64,000 nt of DNA from the NCBI GenBank assembly GCA_021848325.1, contig JAJZUU010000001.1, positions 1-64,000 on the forward strand. The letters are read 5' to 3'. The notes under the pieces are model-generated. The model worked only from the letters and a program-made list of their open reading frames with translations, did no database searches and had not been told where the DNA came from. The position numbers and the translations under genes were made by a program. Below, piece after piece: positions 1 through 12,949 of the stretch. How positions within the stretch are numbered: the stretch's first letter is position 1; each line of letters starts with the position of its first letter. Origin of the DNA: Pseudomonadota bacterium. GTDB taxonomy: Bacteria > Pseudomonadota > Gammaproteobacteria > Burkholderiales > JAJZUU01.

Positions 1-125
1 CCCTGCAAACCGTGCAATCCGACCCGTAGCGGGCTCACCAAACGGGTGAACCTCGCAATTAAAGGAAAAAAATTTAGAACCATGATGTTGAAACCCCAAT
101 GGAGCGGTCAACTGCCGTTTCTAGG
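1..125. mobile_element. Probable end of an IS1380-family element running off the left edge of the window; putative terminal inverted repeat at 107-125 (CCTAGAAACGGCAGTTGAC on the minus strand)
   Basis: 19-bp identity with 50892-50910, which directly abuts an IS1380-like transposase fragment; begins with CCTAGA as the ISEcp1 (IS1380 family) end does. Confidence 0.45.
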
Positions 126-218
126 ATTATGCCGCGTCGTGCCGGGATTGTCACACTTCGCGGCGCGGCCCGCGGGGCCGGTCCCGTGGTCTATATTGAG
201 TGGAATACCCTCTGGAGG

Positions 219-881
219 ATGACCATGGAAACGAAATACGCAAGCGTGCATTTTGCTGTAGGCGGTGCTCGGCGCGTGCTTGTTGCCGCGTTGGCCGCCG
301 CGTTCGCTGCGGGATGCGCGACCACCGACGGCCTGTTCGGCGGCACGCAGTCCACCCATCAGGCGGCGAGCGGAGCGGCCATCGGCGCCGTGGCCGGGAA
401 CGTGCTGGGCTATATGACCGATAGCGACCGCACCACGACTACGGTGCTGGGTGCCCTGATCGGCGGCGGCATCGGTTACTGGAGGGGTCTCGATGCGGAC
501 CGGCGCCTGCAACAGGCGCAAGCGACGTCCCAGGATATCGCCCAGGTCCAGCAGTCTCAGACCAGATATCAGTATGACCAGCCCAAGCTGTATGCCAGGG
601 AGACGGTACGGGACGGCAGGAAGGTGGCCACCTTCGACAAGCTGGAGACCCCCATCCCCTACGACGCGGTACGCTACCGTTCCGAGGACGCCGTCGCCGT
701 GCTGAGGAAGCTGGGCGCCTTGGCCGCCAGGAACGAAGCGGACATTTCGGTGTTCGCTCCGAGCAGGGAGGCCCGGGATTTCATGATCGCCCAGTTGCGC
801 CGCGGCGCCGATCCCACCAGGCTGGCCATCACCAGCAGCTACAGCAAGGAAACCAAGGTGGTGCTGGAGCAGATACCCTAG
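219..881 (+). CDS. Putative lipoprotein with glycine-zipper-like segment
   Basis: ORF MTMETKYASVHFAVGG...AAAFAAGCATTDG (lipobox-like AAGC), glycine-rich hydrophobic stretches GAAIGAVAGNVLG / GALIGGGIGYW; SD-like ggagg before the ATG at 219. Confidence 0.7.
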   Translation: MTMETKYASVHFAVGGARRVLVAALAAAFAAGCATTDGLFGGTQSTHQAASGAAIGAVAGNVLGYMTDSDRTTTTVLGALIGGGIGYWRGLDADRRLQQAQATSQDIAQVQQSQTRYQYDQPKLYARETVRDGRKVATFDKLETPIPYDAVRYRSEDAVAVLRKLGALAARNEADISVFAPSREARDFMIAQLRRGADPTRLAITSSYSKETKVVLEQIP

Positions 882-1080
882 GAGCCTGTCGGACTTGAAG
901 AATCGAAGCGAAGCGGGTCAGGCAGGCAAGCCGCGTAGCGGCTGCTCGCAAAATTCGGCTGGCCGAGGACAGATTTTGTCGATTTTGCAGGTCAATAGTC
1001 GTTCTATTGACCAAAAAAGCGGCGAAATATGGACCGGTCAGGCGGATTTGCAGCCGATTTCCTTTAAGTCCGACAGGCTC
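882..1080 (+). mobile_element. MITE-like element copy 1 (199-bp long form), flanked by CTAG (878-881 and 1081-1084)
   Basis: Terminal inverted repeats GAGCCTGTCGGACTT...AAGTCCGACAGGCTC; near-identical to five other copies in the window. Confidence 0.9.
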
Positions 1081-1711
1081 CTAGTCTTATCCGACTTGGT
1101 TTTGGATCTCCGAGGAAGTCCGACGGGCGCCGTTTGCCGAGGGCGGCCACCACGCGGTAGCCGAGCAGCACGGCCAGCGCGGCGCCGTACAGCGCCGGCT
1201 GGGTGATGTCCTTCTTCACCAGCCACCAATAGTGCACTACCCCTGCGGTCGCGATCAGGTATACCAGGCGGTGCAGCCGTTGCCAGCGCCTGGCGCCGAG
1301 GCGCCTGGTGGCGGCGTTGCTGGAGGTGACGGCCAGGGGGATGAGCAAGAGGAAGGCGGCGAAGCCGACGGTGATGAAGGGCCGCTTCGCCACGTCCTTG
1401 GCGATGGCGTGGAGATCGAAGAACTGATCCAGCCAGATGTAGGTGACGAAGTGCAGGCAGGCGTAGAAGAACGCGTACAGCCCCAGCATGCGGCGCAGCC
1501 GCACCAGCCAGTGCCAGCCGGACAGCCGGCGCAGCGGGGTGACGGACAGGGTGACGAGCAGGCAGGCCAGGGTCCAGGTGCCGGTGGAATGGGTCACGAA
1601 CTCGATGGGGTTGGCCCCCAGCCCCCCCGCGAAGCCCAGCCACACCAGCCGCAGCAGGGGCAGCAGGCAGGCGAGGAACACGGCCGTCTTGAGCAAGGTA
1701 AAGGTTTTCAT
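1064..1711 (-). CDS. msrQ: Protein-methionine-sulfoxide reductase heme-binding subunit MsrQ (YedZ)
   Basis: MKTFTLLKTAVF...SGWHWLVRLRRMLGLYAFFYACLHFVTYIWLD...; adjacent to msrP; C-terminus (LGACRT*) is encoded by the MITE end. Confidence 0.9.
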   Translation of the reverse strand: MKTFTLLKTAVFLACLLPLLRLVWLGFAGGLGANPIEFVTHSTGTWTLACLLVTLSVTPLRRLSGWHWLVRLRRMLGLYAFFYACLHFVTYIWLDQFFDLHAIAKDVAKRPFITVGFAAFLLLIPLAVTSSNAATRRLGARRWQRLHRLVYLIATAGVVHYWWLVKKDITQPALYGAALAVLLGYRVVAALGKRRPSDFLGDPKPSRIRLGACRT

Positions 1712-1718
1712 CCGGCCC

Positions 1719-2672
1719 TTAAAAATAGCGTTTAAGATCCATGCCCGCATACAGCCCGGCCACCTGCTCCCCGTAGCCGTTGAACATCAGGGTGGGGCGC
1801 TTGAAGAACTCGCCGATGCGGCGCTCCTTGGCCTGGCTCCAGCGGGGATGGTCCACCGTGGGATTGACGTTGGAATAGAAACCGTATTCCCGGGGCGCGG
1901 CTTTCATCCAGGTGCTCACGGGCTGTTTTTCCACCAGGCGTATCCGGACCACCGACTTGATGCTCTTGAAGCCGTATTTCCACGGCACCACCAGCCGCAC
2001 CGGCGCCCCGTTCTGGTTGGGCAGCACCTCCCCGTACAGACCCATCGCCAGGATGGCCAGGGGATGCATCGCCTCGTCCAGGCGCAGCCCCTCCACATAG
2101 GGCCAGTCCAGCACGCCGTGGCGCTGCCCCGGCATCTGCCTGGGGTCGTACAGGGTGGTGAATTCCACGTACCTGGCGTCGCCCGCGGGCTCGGCCCGGC
2201 GGATGACCTCGCTCAGGGGGAAGCCCACCCACGGGATCACCATGGACCAGCCCTCCACACAGCGCAGCCGGTAGATGCGGTCCTCCAGGGGGGCGAGCCT
2301 GAGCAGCTCCTCGATGGCGTAGACCTTGGGCCGCTTGACCAGCCCCTCCACCGCCACGTTCCACGGCCGGGTGACGAGACTGCCGGCCAGTTGCGCGGGG
2401 GACGCCTTGTCCGTGCCGAATTCGTAGAAGTTGTTGTAGGTGGTCACGTCCTGGTAGGGCGTCTGTTTTTCGTCCGTGCTGGTGCGGCTGTTGCGCACCC
2501 CGGCAAGCCGGGTGCCTGCGCGGGCTACCCGGGGGTCGATCAGCAGGGAGGACGGCAGCAGGCCGGCGGCCACGGACAGGGTGGCCTTGCGCATGAATTC
2601 CCGGCGCTCCCGGTACAGATCCCGGTCGGTGATCTCGGAGGGTTTGACATCGGACGGTTTCTTGATAAGCAT
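1719..2672 (-). CDS. msrP: Protein-methionine-sulfoxide reductase catalytic subunit MsrP (YedY)
   Basis: [29 protein letters not shown]...[20 protein letters not shown]...; molybdopterin oxidoreductase signature. Confidence 0.95.
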   Translation of the reverse strand: MLIKKPSDVKPSEITDRDLYRERREFMRKATLSVAAGLLPSSLLIDPRVARAGTRLAGVRNSRTSTDEKQTPYQDVTTYNNFYEFGTDKASPAQLAGSLVTRPWNVAVEGLVKRPKVYAIEELLRLAPLEDRIYRLRCVEGWSMVIPWVGFPLSEVIRRAEPAGDARYVEFTTLYDPRQMPGQRHGVLDWPYVEGLRLDEAMHPLAILAMGLYGEVLPNQNGAPVRLVVPWKYGFKSIKSVVRIRLVEKQPVSTWMKAAPREYGFYSNVNPTVDHPRWSQAKERRIGEFFKRPTLMFNGYGEQVAGLYAGMDLKRYF

Positions 2673-2782
2673 CTGAAATCCTCTAAAAAACAGGCCGCGC
2701 AGCGCCATCGTCCCTCTCCCCCGCGCAACGCCCTCTTCCATCAGTCGCAGCAACGGCGAAATCCTTACATTTTTTCAGGAGC

Positions 2783-3477
2783 TCAAGAGGTGAGCTGGCG
2801 ATAGACCGCATCCGCCACCCGCAGCAGGGAGGCCCGGTCCATCTCCCCCGACAGGGCGTAGCCCAGCGGGCCGTCCAGCCAGTAGAACACGCTCACGGTG
2901 CCCTCCCGGGCGTACTTGAAGGCAGTCTCCCGGTTGTCGCCGGCGTTGCTGCGCACGTACAGGGTGAGCCTTTGGCCGGCGGCGTTCTGGTACATGAACT
3001 GGGCTGCCGGGCCCTTCGCCCCCGGCAGCAGCCGCCCGCCCACCAGTTCGTAGCCCAGCGCCCCCAGGTGAGGCACCCGCAGCGGGGTGCCCAGCCGTTT
3101 GGACAGCCATTGCACCAGATGGGTTTCCTGGTCGGCCCCCACTTCCACCGGGTGGCGCACTTCGGGGGTATAGACCGCATGGGCCACCGCCGCCCGCTCG
3201 GCCAGGGCCATGGGGTAGGATTGGCCGGCGTTGTCGGCGCCCCGCAACGCCCAGCCCAGCACCATCCAGCCGGCCACGGCGGCGACGCGCAGCAGGGCAT
3301 GGGCTGCCGCCGCGCCCCGATCCGGGGCGGCAGCGGCTCCGCCAGCACCGGGTCGAACCGCCCGCGCAGCATCTCGTTTTGCCTGCGATAGGCGGTCACC
3401 CGCTCGGCCGCGGCGGGGTTGGCCGCCAGATAGGCCTCCACCGCGGCACGGCGTGTGTCGTCGAGTTGGCCATCCAC
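2783..3477 (-). pseudogene. Anti-sigma-factor-like membrane protein, frameshifted near 3305-3330
   Basis: N-terminal part VDGQLDDTRRAAVEAYLAANPAAAERVTAYRRQNEMLRGRFDPVLAEPLP in one frame; C-terminal part HALLRVAAVAGWMVLGW...VSVFYWLDGPLGYALSGEMDRASLLRVADAVYRQLTS in another. Confidence 0.65.
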
Positions 3478-3637
3478 GTAGCCGTGGAGCGTGCCGCGTC
3501 GCTTCGCGTTTTTCCGGTATTCCTATTATCATATTGCCTTGAGTTTTCCGCGAGCGGGCGCGCCGGGTGGAGCGAACCCTGCCGTCCCCTCCGCAGCGCA
3601 GCATCCCCGCCACCGTCATCACTAGAGCAGCCGCCAC

Positions 3638-7378
<3,741 letters not shown>

Positions 7379-7440
7379 GGGCGGGGCGGCCGTTGAGGCC
7401 GACGTCTTGATGTCCCGCCAGGCTGGAATGCACACAAACA

Positions 7441-7458
7441 GCCATATGTTTATATGGC
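7441..7458. promoter_or_regulatory. Inverted repeat GCCATAT-GTTT-ATATGGC upstream of brnTA, candidate autoregulatory operator
   Basis: Perfect 7-bp inverted repeat ~30 bp upstream of the toxin ATG; BrnTA systems are known to be autoregulated through BrnA. Confidence 0.4.
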
Positions 7459-7488
7459 TCTCGTTGCGCTGCCGTGCTAAGCTGATAT

Positions 7489-7753
7489 ATGAAGAAAACA
7501 CGGTTTGATTGGGATGCCAACAAGGATGCCGAAAATCGGAAAAAGCATGGGATACCGTTTTCCCTAGCGCAGCATGCCTTTGCCGATCCTCGCCGTGTCA
7601 TAGCCGAAGACCTCGCCCACAGTGAGACTGAAAAAACGCTATTTCTGTTTCTGCGAGGTCGAGGGTGGCATTCTTACCGTCCGCTTCACCTATCGTAGCG
7701 GGGTAATTCGCATATTTGGCGCCGGTTACTGGCGAAAGGGCAAGGCACTATGA
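7489..7753 (+). pseudogene. brnT: BrnT-family ribonuclease toxin with frameshift at the A6 run 7631-7636
   Basis: Frame 1 MKKTRFDWDANKDAENRKKHGIPFSLAQHAFADPRRVIAEDLAHSETEK; removing one A gives RYFCFCEVEGGILTVRFTYRSGVIRIFGAGYWRKGKAL*, the expected BrnT C-terminus, ending in an ATGA overlap with brnA. Confidence 0.75.
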
Positions 7754-8025
7754 GCGCGAAAATCAAATACAACGATGAGCCCATCGAGCCCAAGGTCATT
7801 CAGGATTTTCTCCCTCCACCCGAGGAGCTCGCCTTCCGGGAGGAAGGGGTAAAGGTTACCATCGCGCTCAGCAAGAAGAGCGTCGAATTTTTCAAGGCTG
7901 AGGCAACAAAACACCACACTCAGTATCAGCGCATGATCCGCAAGCTCATCGATACCTACGTGGAGGCCTACGACAAATCCCCACCTTCACGCTCGCGGTC
8001 CGCCCGCAAGCGGGCGTCTGGGTAG
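7750..8025 (+). CDS. brnA: BrnA-family antitoxin
   Basis: MSAKIKYNDEPIEPKVIQDFLPPPEELAFREEGVKVTIALSKKSVEFFKAEATKHHTQYQRMIRKLIDTYV; follows the BrnT-like ORF. Confidence 0.8.
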   Translation: MSAKIKYNDEPIEPKVIQDFLPPPEELAFREEGVKVTIALSKKSVEFFKAEATKHHTQYQRMIRKLIDTYVEAYDKSPPSRSRSARKRASG

Positions 8026-8202
8026 CTTCAGTCGTTGGGCATATATTGGTCCGTCAGACAGGAGAACTTTGTGGCTTCGATAAGGGGAATGGGGGTGGAT
8101 GGGTTTGTTCCGATTGATAATAAATCTGGGCTCTTTCCCGCTGCGCGAAAAACTGCGCAGACCGGTGATTTCAACGTTATGCCTCTAGACTAGCCACTAC
8201 CT

Positions 8203-8607
8203 ATGGCAATTGAGACCATCCCTATTCAAGGCATCTGGAGCGTCCTTCGGCGCCTTCCAGCGTTACTGCTTCGGCGCTATTTCACACCCGAGAAATTGGC
8301 GGGCCTTATCCACATCGACATTCGCCCGCGCCACGATTCGGCCGTCGTAGACCTTGGGCAAGTCGCGTCATTTACCTTGTATCTCCAAGCCATTAACCTC
8401 TCGCCGTTCCCTGTGGAGCTAGATCGCGCCAGTTTTCGGTTCGGGTACGGTGGCGTAACGCTCAACGCCTCAATCCTCAACAAGCAGGTCATCGGCCCCG
8501 GCGAAATTGCAAGCCTTTACCTACATGCTCATCGCGTAATCGTGTGGGTAAAAAGTGGAGTTTTGCATGAACGCAAAGCGCACCAGTTCACCATTCCAGC
8601 GGTTTGA
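8203..8607 (+). CDS. Hypothetical protein
   Basis: 134-aa ORF MAIETIPIQGIWSVLRRLPALLLRRYF...; no family recognised. Confidence 0.45.
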   Translation: MAIETIPIQGIWSVLRRLPALLLRRYFTPEKLAGLIHIDIRPRHDSAVVDLGQVASFTLYLQAINLSPFPVELDRASFRFGYGGVTLNASILNKQVIGPGEIASLYLHAHRVIVWVKSGVLHERKAHQFTIPAV

Positions 8608-8771
8608 ATACTGCCGGAAAACTGGCATGCCTTGTTCATGGCTACCCCACGCATTCGATCAGTGACCTCCGTCCGCTTTGGCCGAATAACGGCCCTGTCT
8701 CTTGCCTAACAGATTCGCAATCAGCGTTGTGCAATCGCGGTTAATTGTGGAGGCCGCCACGTGGCTCGCAT

Positions 8772-9725
8772 TTAATTATTGGGATTTACGTCCAGCCCGG
8801 CCTCCCGCGCCTGGTGCTCGGCGTGGTAGCTGGAGCGCACCATGGGGCCGCAGGCGGCGTGGCTGAATCCCATTTCCAGGGCGGCCCGGCGGAAGGCGTC
8901 GAACTGTTCCGGGGTAACGTAGCGGGCGAGCGGCAGGTGGTGGGGGCCGGGCTGCAGGTATTGGCCGATGGTGAGCATCTCCACCCGGTGCCGGCGCAGG
9001 TCCGCCATCACCTCGATGATCTCCGCGTCGCTCTCTCCCAGGCCGACCATCAGCCCGGACTTGGTGGCGACCTGGGGGTGGCGCTCCTTGAACTTCCGCA
9101 GCAGGTCGAGGGAGTGCAGGTAGTCGGCCCCGGGGCGCGCCTGCCGGTACAGCCGCGGCACGGTCTCCAGGTTGTGGTTCATCACGTCGGGTGGGGCGGA
9201 GCCCAGGGCCTCCAGGGCGACATCCATTCGGCCGCGGAAGTCGGGGGTGAGGATCTCGATCCGGGTCCGCGGCGAGGCCCGGCGCACCGCCCGCACGCAC
9301 GCGGCGAAATGGCCGGCGCCGCCGTCTTTCAGGTCGTCGCGGTCGACGCTGGTGATCACCACGTATTGGAGCCCCATGGCGGCGATGGTGGCGGCCAGGG
9401 CCTGCGGCTCGGCCGGATCGGGCGGCAGGGGCTTGCCGTGGCCCACGTCGCAGAACGGGCAGCGGCGGGTGCAGAGGTCGCCCAGGATCATGAAGGTGGC
9501 GCTGCCGTGGCGAAAGCACTCGCCGATGTTGGGGCAGGAGGCCTCTTCGCACACGGTGTGCAGCTTGTGTTCCCGCAGCACCCGCTTGAAGGCCGCGACC
9601 TCCGGGCCGTTGGGCGACTTGGCGCGGATCCAGGCGGGCTTCTTCAGGGCCGGCCGGGGCTCGATCTTGACCGGGATGCGCGCGGTCTTAGCGCGGCCTC
9701 GCTGCAGTTCGCGGTCGGCACTCAT
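8772..9725 (-). CDS. lipA: Lipoyl synthase
   Basis: [13 protein letters not shown] and [13 protein letters not shown] radical-SAM motifs; next to lipB. Confidence 0.97.
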   Translation of the reverse strand: MSADRELQRGRAKTARIPVKIEPRPALKKPAWIRAKSPNGPEVAAFKRVLREHKLHTVCEEASCPNIGECFRHGSATFMILGDLCTRRCPFCDVGHGKPLPPDPAEPQALAATIAAMGLQYVVITSVDRDDLKDGGAGHFAACVRAVRRASPRTRIEILTPDFRGRMDVALEALGSAPPDVMNHNLETVPRLYRQARPGADYLHSLDLLRKFKERHPQVATKSGLMVGLGESDAEIIEVMADLRRHRVEMLTIGQYLQPGPHHLPLARYVTPEQFDAFRRAALEMGFSHAACGPMVRSSYHAEHQAREAGLDVNPNN

Positions 9726-10456
9726 GGGCGGTCTCCATCGGGTCCGGGCAGGAACGGGAGGGGATCCCGGGAAACTTGCAGGCGGTTCGCGGTTCCGCAG
9801 CCCCCTCCCAGGAGGTCCTGCAGCTTCGCGGTCAGCCGCTCGCTCAGTGCCGCGAGGCTCTCCGTCACGCCGAGGTCGCGGGTCTGGGTGACCTGCAGCC
9901 CGGGATAGCCGCAGGGGTTGATGGCGTGAAACGGCGCCAGGTCCATGTCCACGTTGAGGCTGAGGCCGTGGTAGCTGCGGCCCTGTTTGATGCGCAACCC
10001 GAGGGAGGCGATCTTGGCCCCGGCCACGTACACCCCGGGCGCCCCCCCGCGCCGGCGGCCCTCGACGCCGCTGTCCGCCAGCAGGTCGATCACCGCCTGC
10101 TCCATGCGTTCCACCAGGGGGCGCACGCCCAGCCCGCGACGCCGCAGGTCGAGCAGCAGATAGGCCACGATCTGGCCCGGGCCGTGGTAGGTGACCTGGC
10201 CGCCGCGGTCGGTATCGACCACGGGGATGGCGCTGTTGCGCGGCAGGTGTTCCGGCTTGCCGTTGAGCCCCATGGTATACAGCGGCGGGTGCTGCAGGAG
10301 CCACAGCTCGTCCGGGGTATGGGGGCCGCGGGCGGCGGTGAATGCACGCATGGCGGCCCAGGTGGGCGCATACGGCGTCAACCCCAGGTCCTTGACGACC
10401 AGGAACGGGGCGGCAGGGTGCGGCATCGGTTCAGCGTCTAGCCGGTGGCAGGTCAA
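9722..10456 (-). CDS. lipB: Lipoyl(octanoyl) transferase
   Basis: [24 protein letters not shown] motif; ATG overlaps the lipA start region. Confidence 0.96.
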   Translation of the reverse strand: MTCHRLDAEPMPHPAAPFLVVKDLGLTPYAPTWAAMRAFTAARGPHTPDELWLLQHPPLYTMGLNGKPEHLPRNSAIPVVDTDRGGQVTYHGPGQIVAYLLLDLRRRGLGVRPLVERMEQAVIDLLADSGVEGRRRGGAPGVYVAGAKIASLGLRIKQGRSYHGLSLNVDMDLAPFHAINPCGYPGLQVTQTRDLGVTESLAALSERLTAKLQDLLGGGCGTANRLQVSRDPLPFLPGPDGDRP

Positions 10457-10719
10457 AGCACCACCTTGACCGCCGGATGGCCGGTGAGGGCGCGGTACAG
10501 GGCGTCCAACTGCTCGCGCGAGGTCGCGTTGATGGTGCAGGTCAGGCTGAGGTAGCGTCCGTTCTTGCTGGGCCGCATCTCCATGGTGGCGGGATCGAAG
10601 TCCGGGGCGTGGCGCAGTACCAGATCCAGCACGGCCTGGGCGAAATCGTCCCGGCCCTCGCCCAGGATCTTGATCGGGAAAGCGGTGGGAAACTGCAGCA
10701 GGGATGATTGCCGGTCCAT
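10453..10719 (-). CDS. ybeD: DUF493 family protein YbeD
   Basis: LLQFPTAFPIKILGEGRDDFAQAVLDLVLRHAPDFD; conserved position before lipB. Confidence 0.9.
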   Translation of the reverse strand: MDRQSSLLQFPTAFPIKILGEGRDDFAQAVLDLVLRHAPDFDPATMEMRPSKNGRYLSLTCTINATSREQLDALYRALTGHPAVKVVL

Positions 10720-10869
10720 CGCATCAGAGGGTGTGAATAAACCTGCTGCGCGACCGGATGGCTTCGTTGCTCACTCGCTCACTCCTCGCCTATCCATTCG
10801 ATATGTCTCGTCGTTCGCATCGTTCGCGCCTCGCACTCCGGCCGCTCGCGACGGTTTTTTCACAACCTC

Positions 10870-11727
10870 TCAGCGCTTTCCGGCAGCGCGCATCACCGTG
10901 GACTTGTAGTCCTGGTACCAGGCATACATGCGCCGATACGCGGGGCCCGGCTTGCCGTCGCCCACCGGCCTGCCGTCCAGGGTGGTGATGGCGAGCACCT
11001 CCTTGGTGGAGGAGGTCAGCCACAATTCCTGCGCGCTGCGCACCTCGAATTCCGATATCTCCCGGACCTGGCACGGCATCTCGTTGGCCTCGGCCAGCTC
11101 CAGCACCACGTCGTAGGTGATCCCGGGCAGCATCAGGTGGTTTTTCGGGGGCGCCAGCAGGGTGCCGTCGCGCACCACGAAAATGTTGCTGGCCGCGCCT
11201 TCGGTCAGGAAACCTTCCCGCAGCAGGAGGGTTTCCGCGGCCCCTGCATCGACCGCCGCCTGGCGCAGCAGCACGTTGGGCAGCAGCGAGATGGACTTGA
11301 TGTCGCAGCGCAGCCAGCGGTTGTCCATCGCGGTGATCGCCGCTATCCCCTGCTCGCGCTGGCTTTCCGGCGGCGCGGTGAGGGGGCTGCTCATCATGAA
11401 CACGGTGGGGCGGACCCCCTCGGGGAAGGCGTGGTTGCGCTCGGCCGCGCCCCGGGTGACCTGCAGATAGATGTATTGGTCCTGCCACGGGTTGGCCTCG
11501 ATCAGGCGGCCGATCAGCTCGCCCCAGGCTTCCCCGGAATGGGGGTCGTCGAGGCGGATGGCGGCGAGGCTGCACTGCAGGCGCCGCAGGTGCTCAGCAA
11601 GCCGGAACGGGTGGCGCGAATAGACGGGAATGACCTCGTAGACGCCATCGCCGAAAATAAAGCCCCGGTCCAGCACCGGCACGAAGGCCTGTTCCAGGGG
11701 CATGAACGCGCCGTTCAGGTAGATCAT
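10870..11727 (-). CDS. dat: D-amino acid aminotransferase (PLP fold type IV)
   Basis: MIYLNGAFMPLEQAFVPVLDRGFIFGDGVYEVIPVY; context dacA-dat-ybeD. Confidence 0.88.
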   Translation of the reverse strand: MIYLNGAFMPLEQAFVPVLDRGFIFGDGVYEVIPVYSRHPFRLAEHLRRLQCSLAAIRLDDPHSGEAWGELIGRLIEANPWQDQYIYLQVTRGAAERNHAFPEGVRPTVFMMSSPLTAPPESQREQGIAAITAMDNRWLRCDIKSISLLPNVLLRQAAVDAGAAETLLLREGFLTEGAASNIFVVRDGTLLAPPKNHLMLPGITYDVVLELAEANEMPCQVREISEFEVRSAQELWLTSSTKEVLAITTLDGRPVGDGKPGPAYRRMYAWYQDYKSTVMRAAGKR

Positions 11728-11733
11728 GCCGGA

Positions 11734-12900
11734 TCACTTGAACAGGAGCCGGATGCTGTCCCAGGCACGGCCGAAGATATTGCCCACACCCACATTTTGC
11801 AGCGACTGCAGCGCGTATTCCGCAAAGGGCTTGCCGTCCAGGGTCAGCCGGAGGGTGCCCACCTTCTGGCCGGCATTCACCGGGGCCAGCAGGGGCTGAG
11901 TGCTGGTCATGCTCACCCTGAGCCGCTGGTATTGTCCCTTGGGCAATGCGATATAGATGTCCCGATCGAAGCCGGCCCGCAGGCGGTTCTCGCTACCCTT
12001 CCACACCGGCAGGGTGGCCACGGTCTGGTCTTTCTTGTACAGGCGGACGGTATCGAAGAACTGGAATCCCCAATTGAGCAGCCTTTGGCTTTCCATCGCC
12101 CGGGCACTGTCCGTGTCCGTCCCCAGCACCACCGATATCAGGCGCCGGCCGCCCCGCTTGGCCGACGACACCAGGCAGTAGCCGGCGGCATCGGTGTGGC
12201 CGGTCTTGAGGCCGTCCACATAGGGGTCCTGCCACAGCAGCCGGTCCCGGTTGGGCTGGTTGATGTTGTTGTATTTGTATTCCTTCACCGAGAAGACCGG
12301 ATAATACTCGGGGAAATCGTGAATCAATGCGGACGTCAGCAGGGCCAGGTCGTGGGCCGTGGAGTAATGCTGCGGATGGGGCAGCCCGGTGGCGTCGGCG
12401 AAGTGGGTATTTTTCATGCCCAGACGCTGCGCCTCCTGGTTCATCATCTGCACGAAGCCCTCTTCGCTGCCGGCGATGCCTTCCGCCAGGGCGACCGTGG
12501 CATCGTTGCCCGATTGCACGATCATGCCGTGAATCAACTGGTCCACGGTGACCGGCTTGTTGGGCTCGATGAACATGCGCGACCCCCCGGTGCGCCAGGC
12601 CTTTTCCGACACCGGCAGGGTCTGGGACAGATGCAGTTTGCCCTGTTTCAATGCCGTGAAGGTGAGATACGTGGTCATCAACTTGGTCAGGGAGGCCGGC
12701 TCTTCCCGTTGGTCGGCGTTCTTCTGGGCCAATATCTGGCCGCTCTGGAAATCCTCCAGAATGTAGGCCTTGGCCGCGAGTTCGGGTGCCGACGGAACGG
12801 GCAGATCCGGCTGCGGGGGGGCGGCCAGGGCAAGGGTGCTGGCAAGGGCGAGGAGGGCGGCGATTAGTGGCTTCATGGCTTTCTGCGGCAAAAGGATCAT
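11734..12900 (-). CDS. dacA: D-alanyl-D-alanine carboxypeptidase (PBP5/6 type)
   Basis: SXXK motif EEPASLTKLMT, SGNDATVALAE, KTGHTDAAGYCLVSSA. Confidence 0.94.
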   Translation of the reverse strand: MILLPQKAMKPLIAALLALASTLALAAPPQPDLPVPSAPELAAKAYILEDFQSGQILAQKNADQREEPASLTKLMTTYLTFTALKQGKLHLSQTLPVSEKAWRTGGSRMFIEPNKPVTVDQLIHGMIVQSGNDATVALAEGIAGSEEGFVQMMNQEAQRLGMKNTHFADATGLPHPQHYSTAHDLALLTSALIHDFPEYYPVFSVKEYKYNNINQPNRDRLLWQDPYVDGLKTGHTDAAGYCLVSSAKRGGRRLISVVLGTDTDSARAMESQRLLNWGFQFFDTVRLYKKDQTVATLPVWKGSENRLRAGFDRDIYIALPKGQYQRLRVSMTSTQPLLAPVNAGQKVGTLRLTLDGKPFAEYALQSLQNVGVGNIFGRAWDSIRLLFK

Positions 12901-12949
12901 TATAAACCTCCGTGAGGGGGAGTTCCAAACCGGGCGGATGGACGGCTGT

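Noticed and set aside
882-1080. MITE-like repeat as an intrinsic terminator
   Set aside because: The strong internal hairpin (GGTCAATAG...CTATTGACC) is followed by A6 on the plus strand and not by a T-run on the minus strand, so it is not a canonical rho-independent terminator in either direction.
3490-3637. Possible SAH or cobalamin riboswitch upstream of metH
   Set aside because: GC-rich leader with some pairing potential, but I could not match the conserved core of either riboswitch class by eye.
8033-8710. GTTGGGC (8033) and GCCTAAC (8704) as possible integron attC core sites bounding ORF 8203-8607
   Set aside because: The partner core sites at the expected spacing were not found (no RYYYAAC shortly before 8033, no good GTTRRRY after 8704), and no integrase is present.
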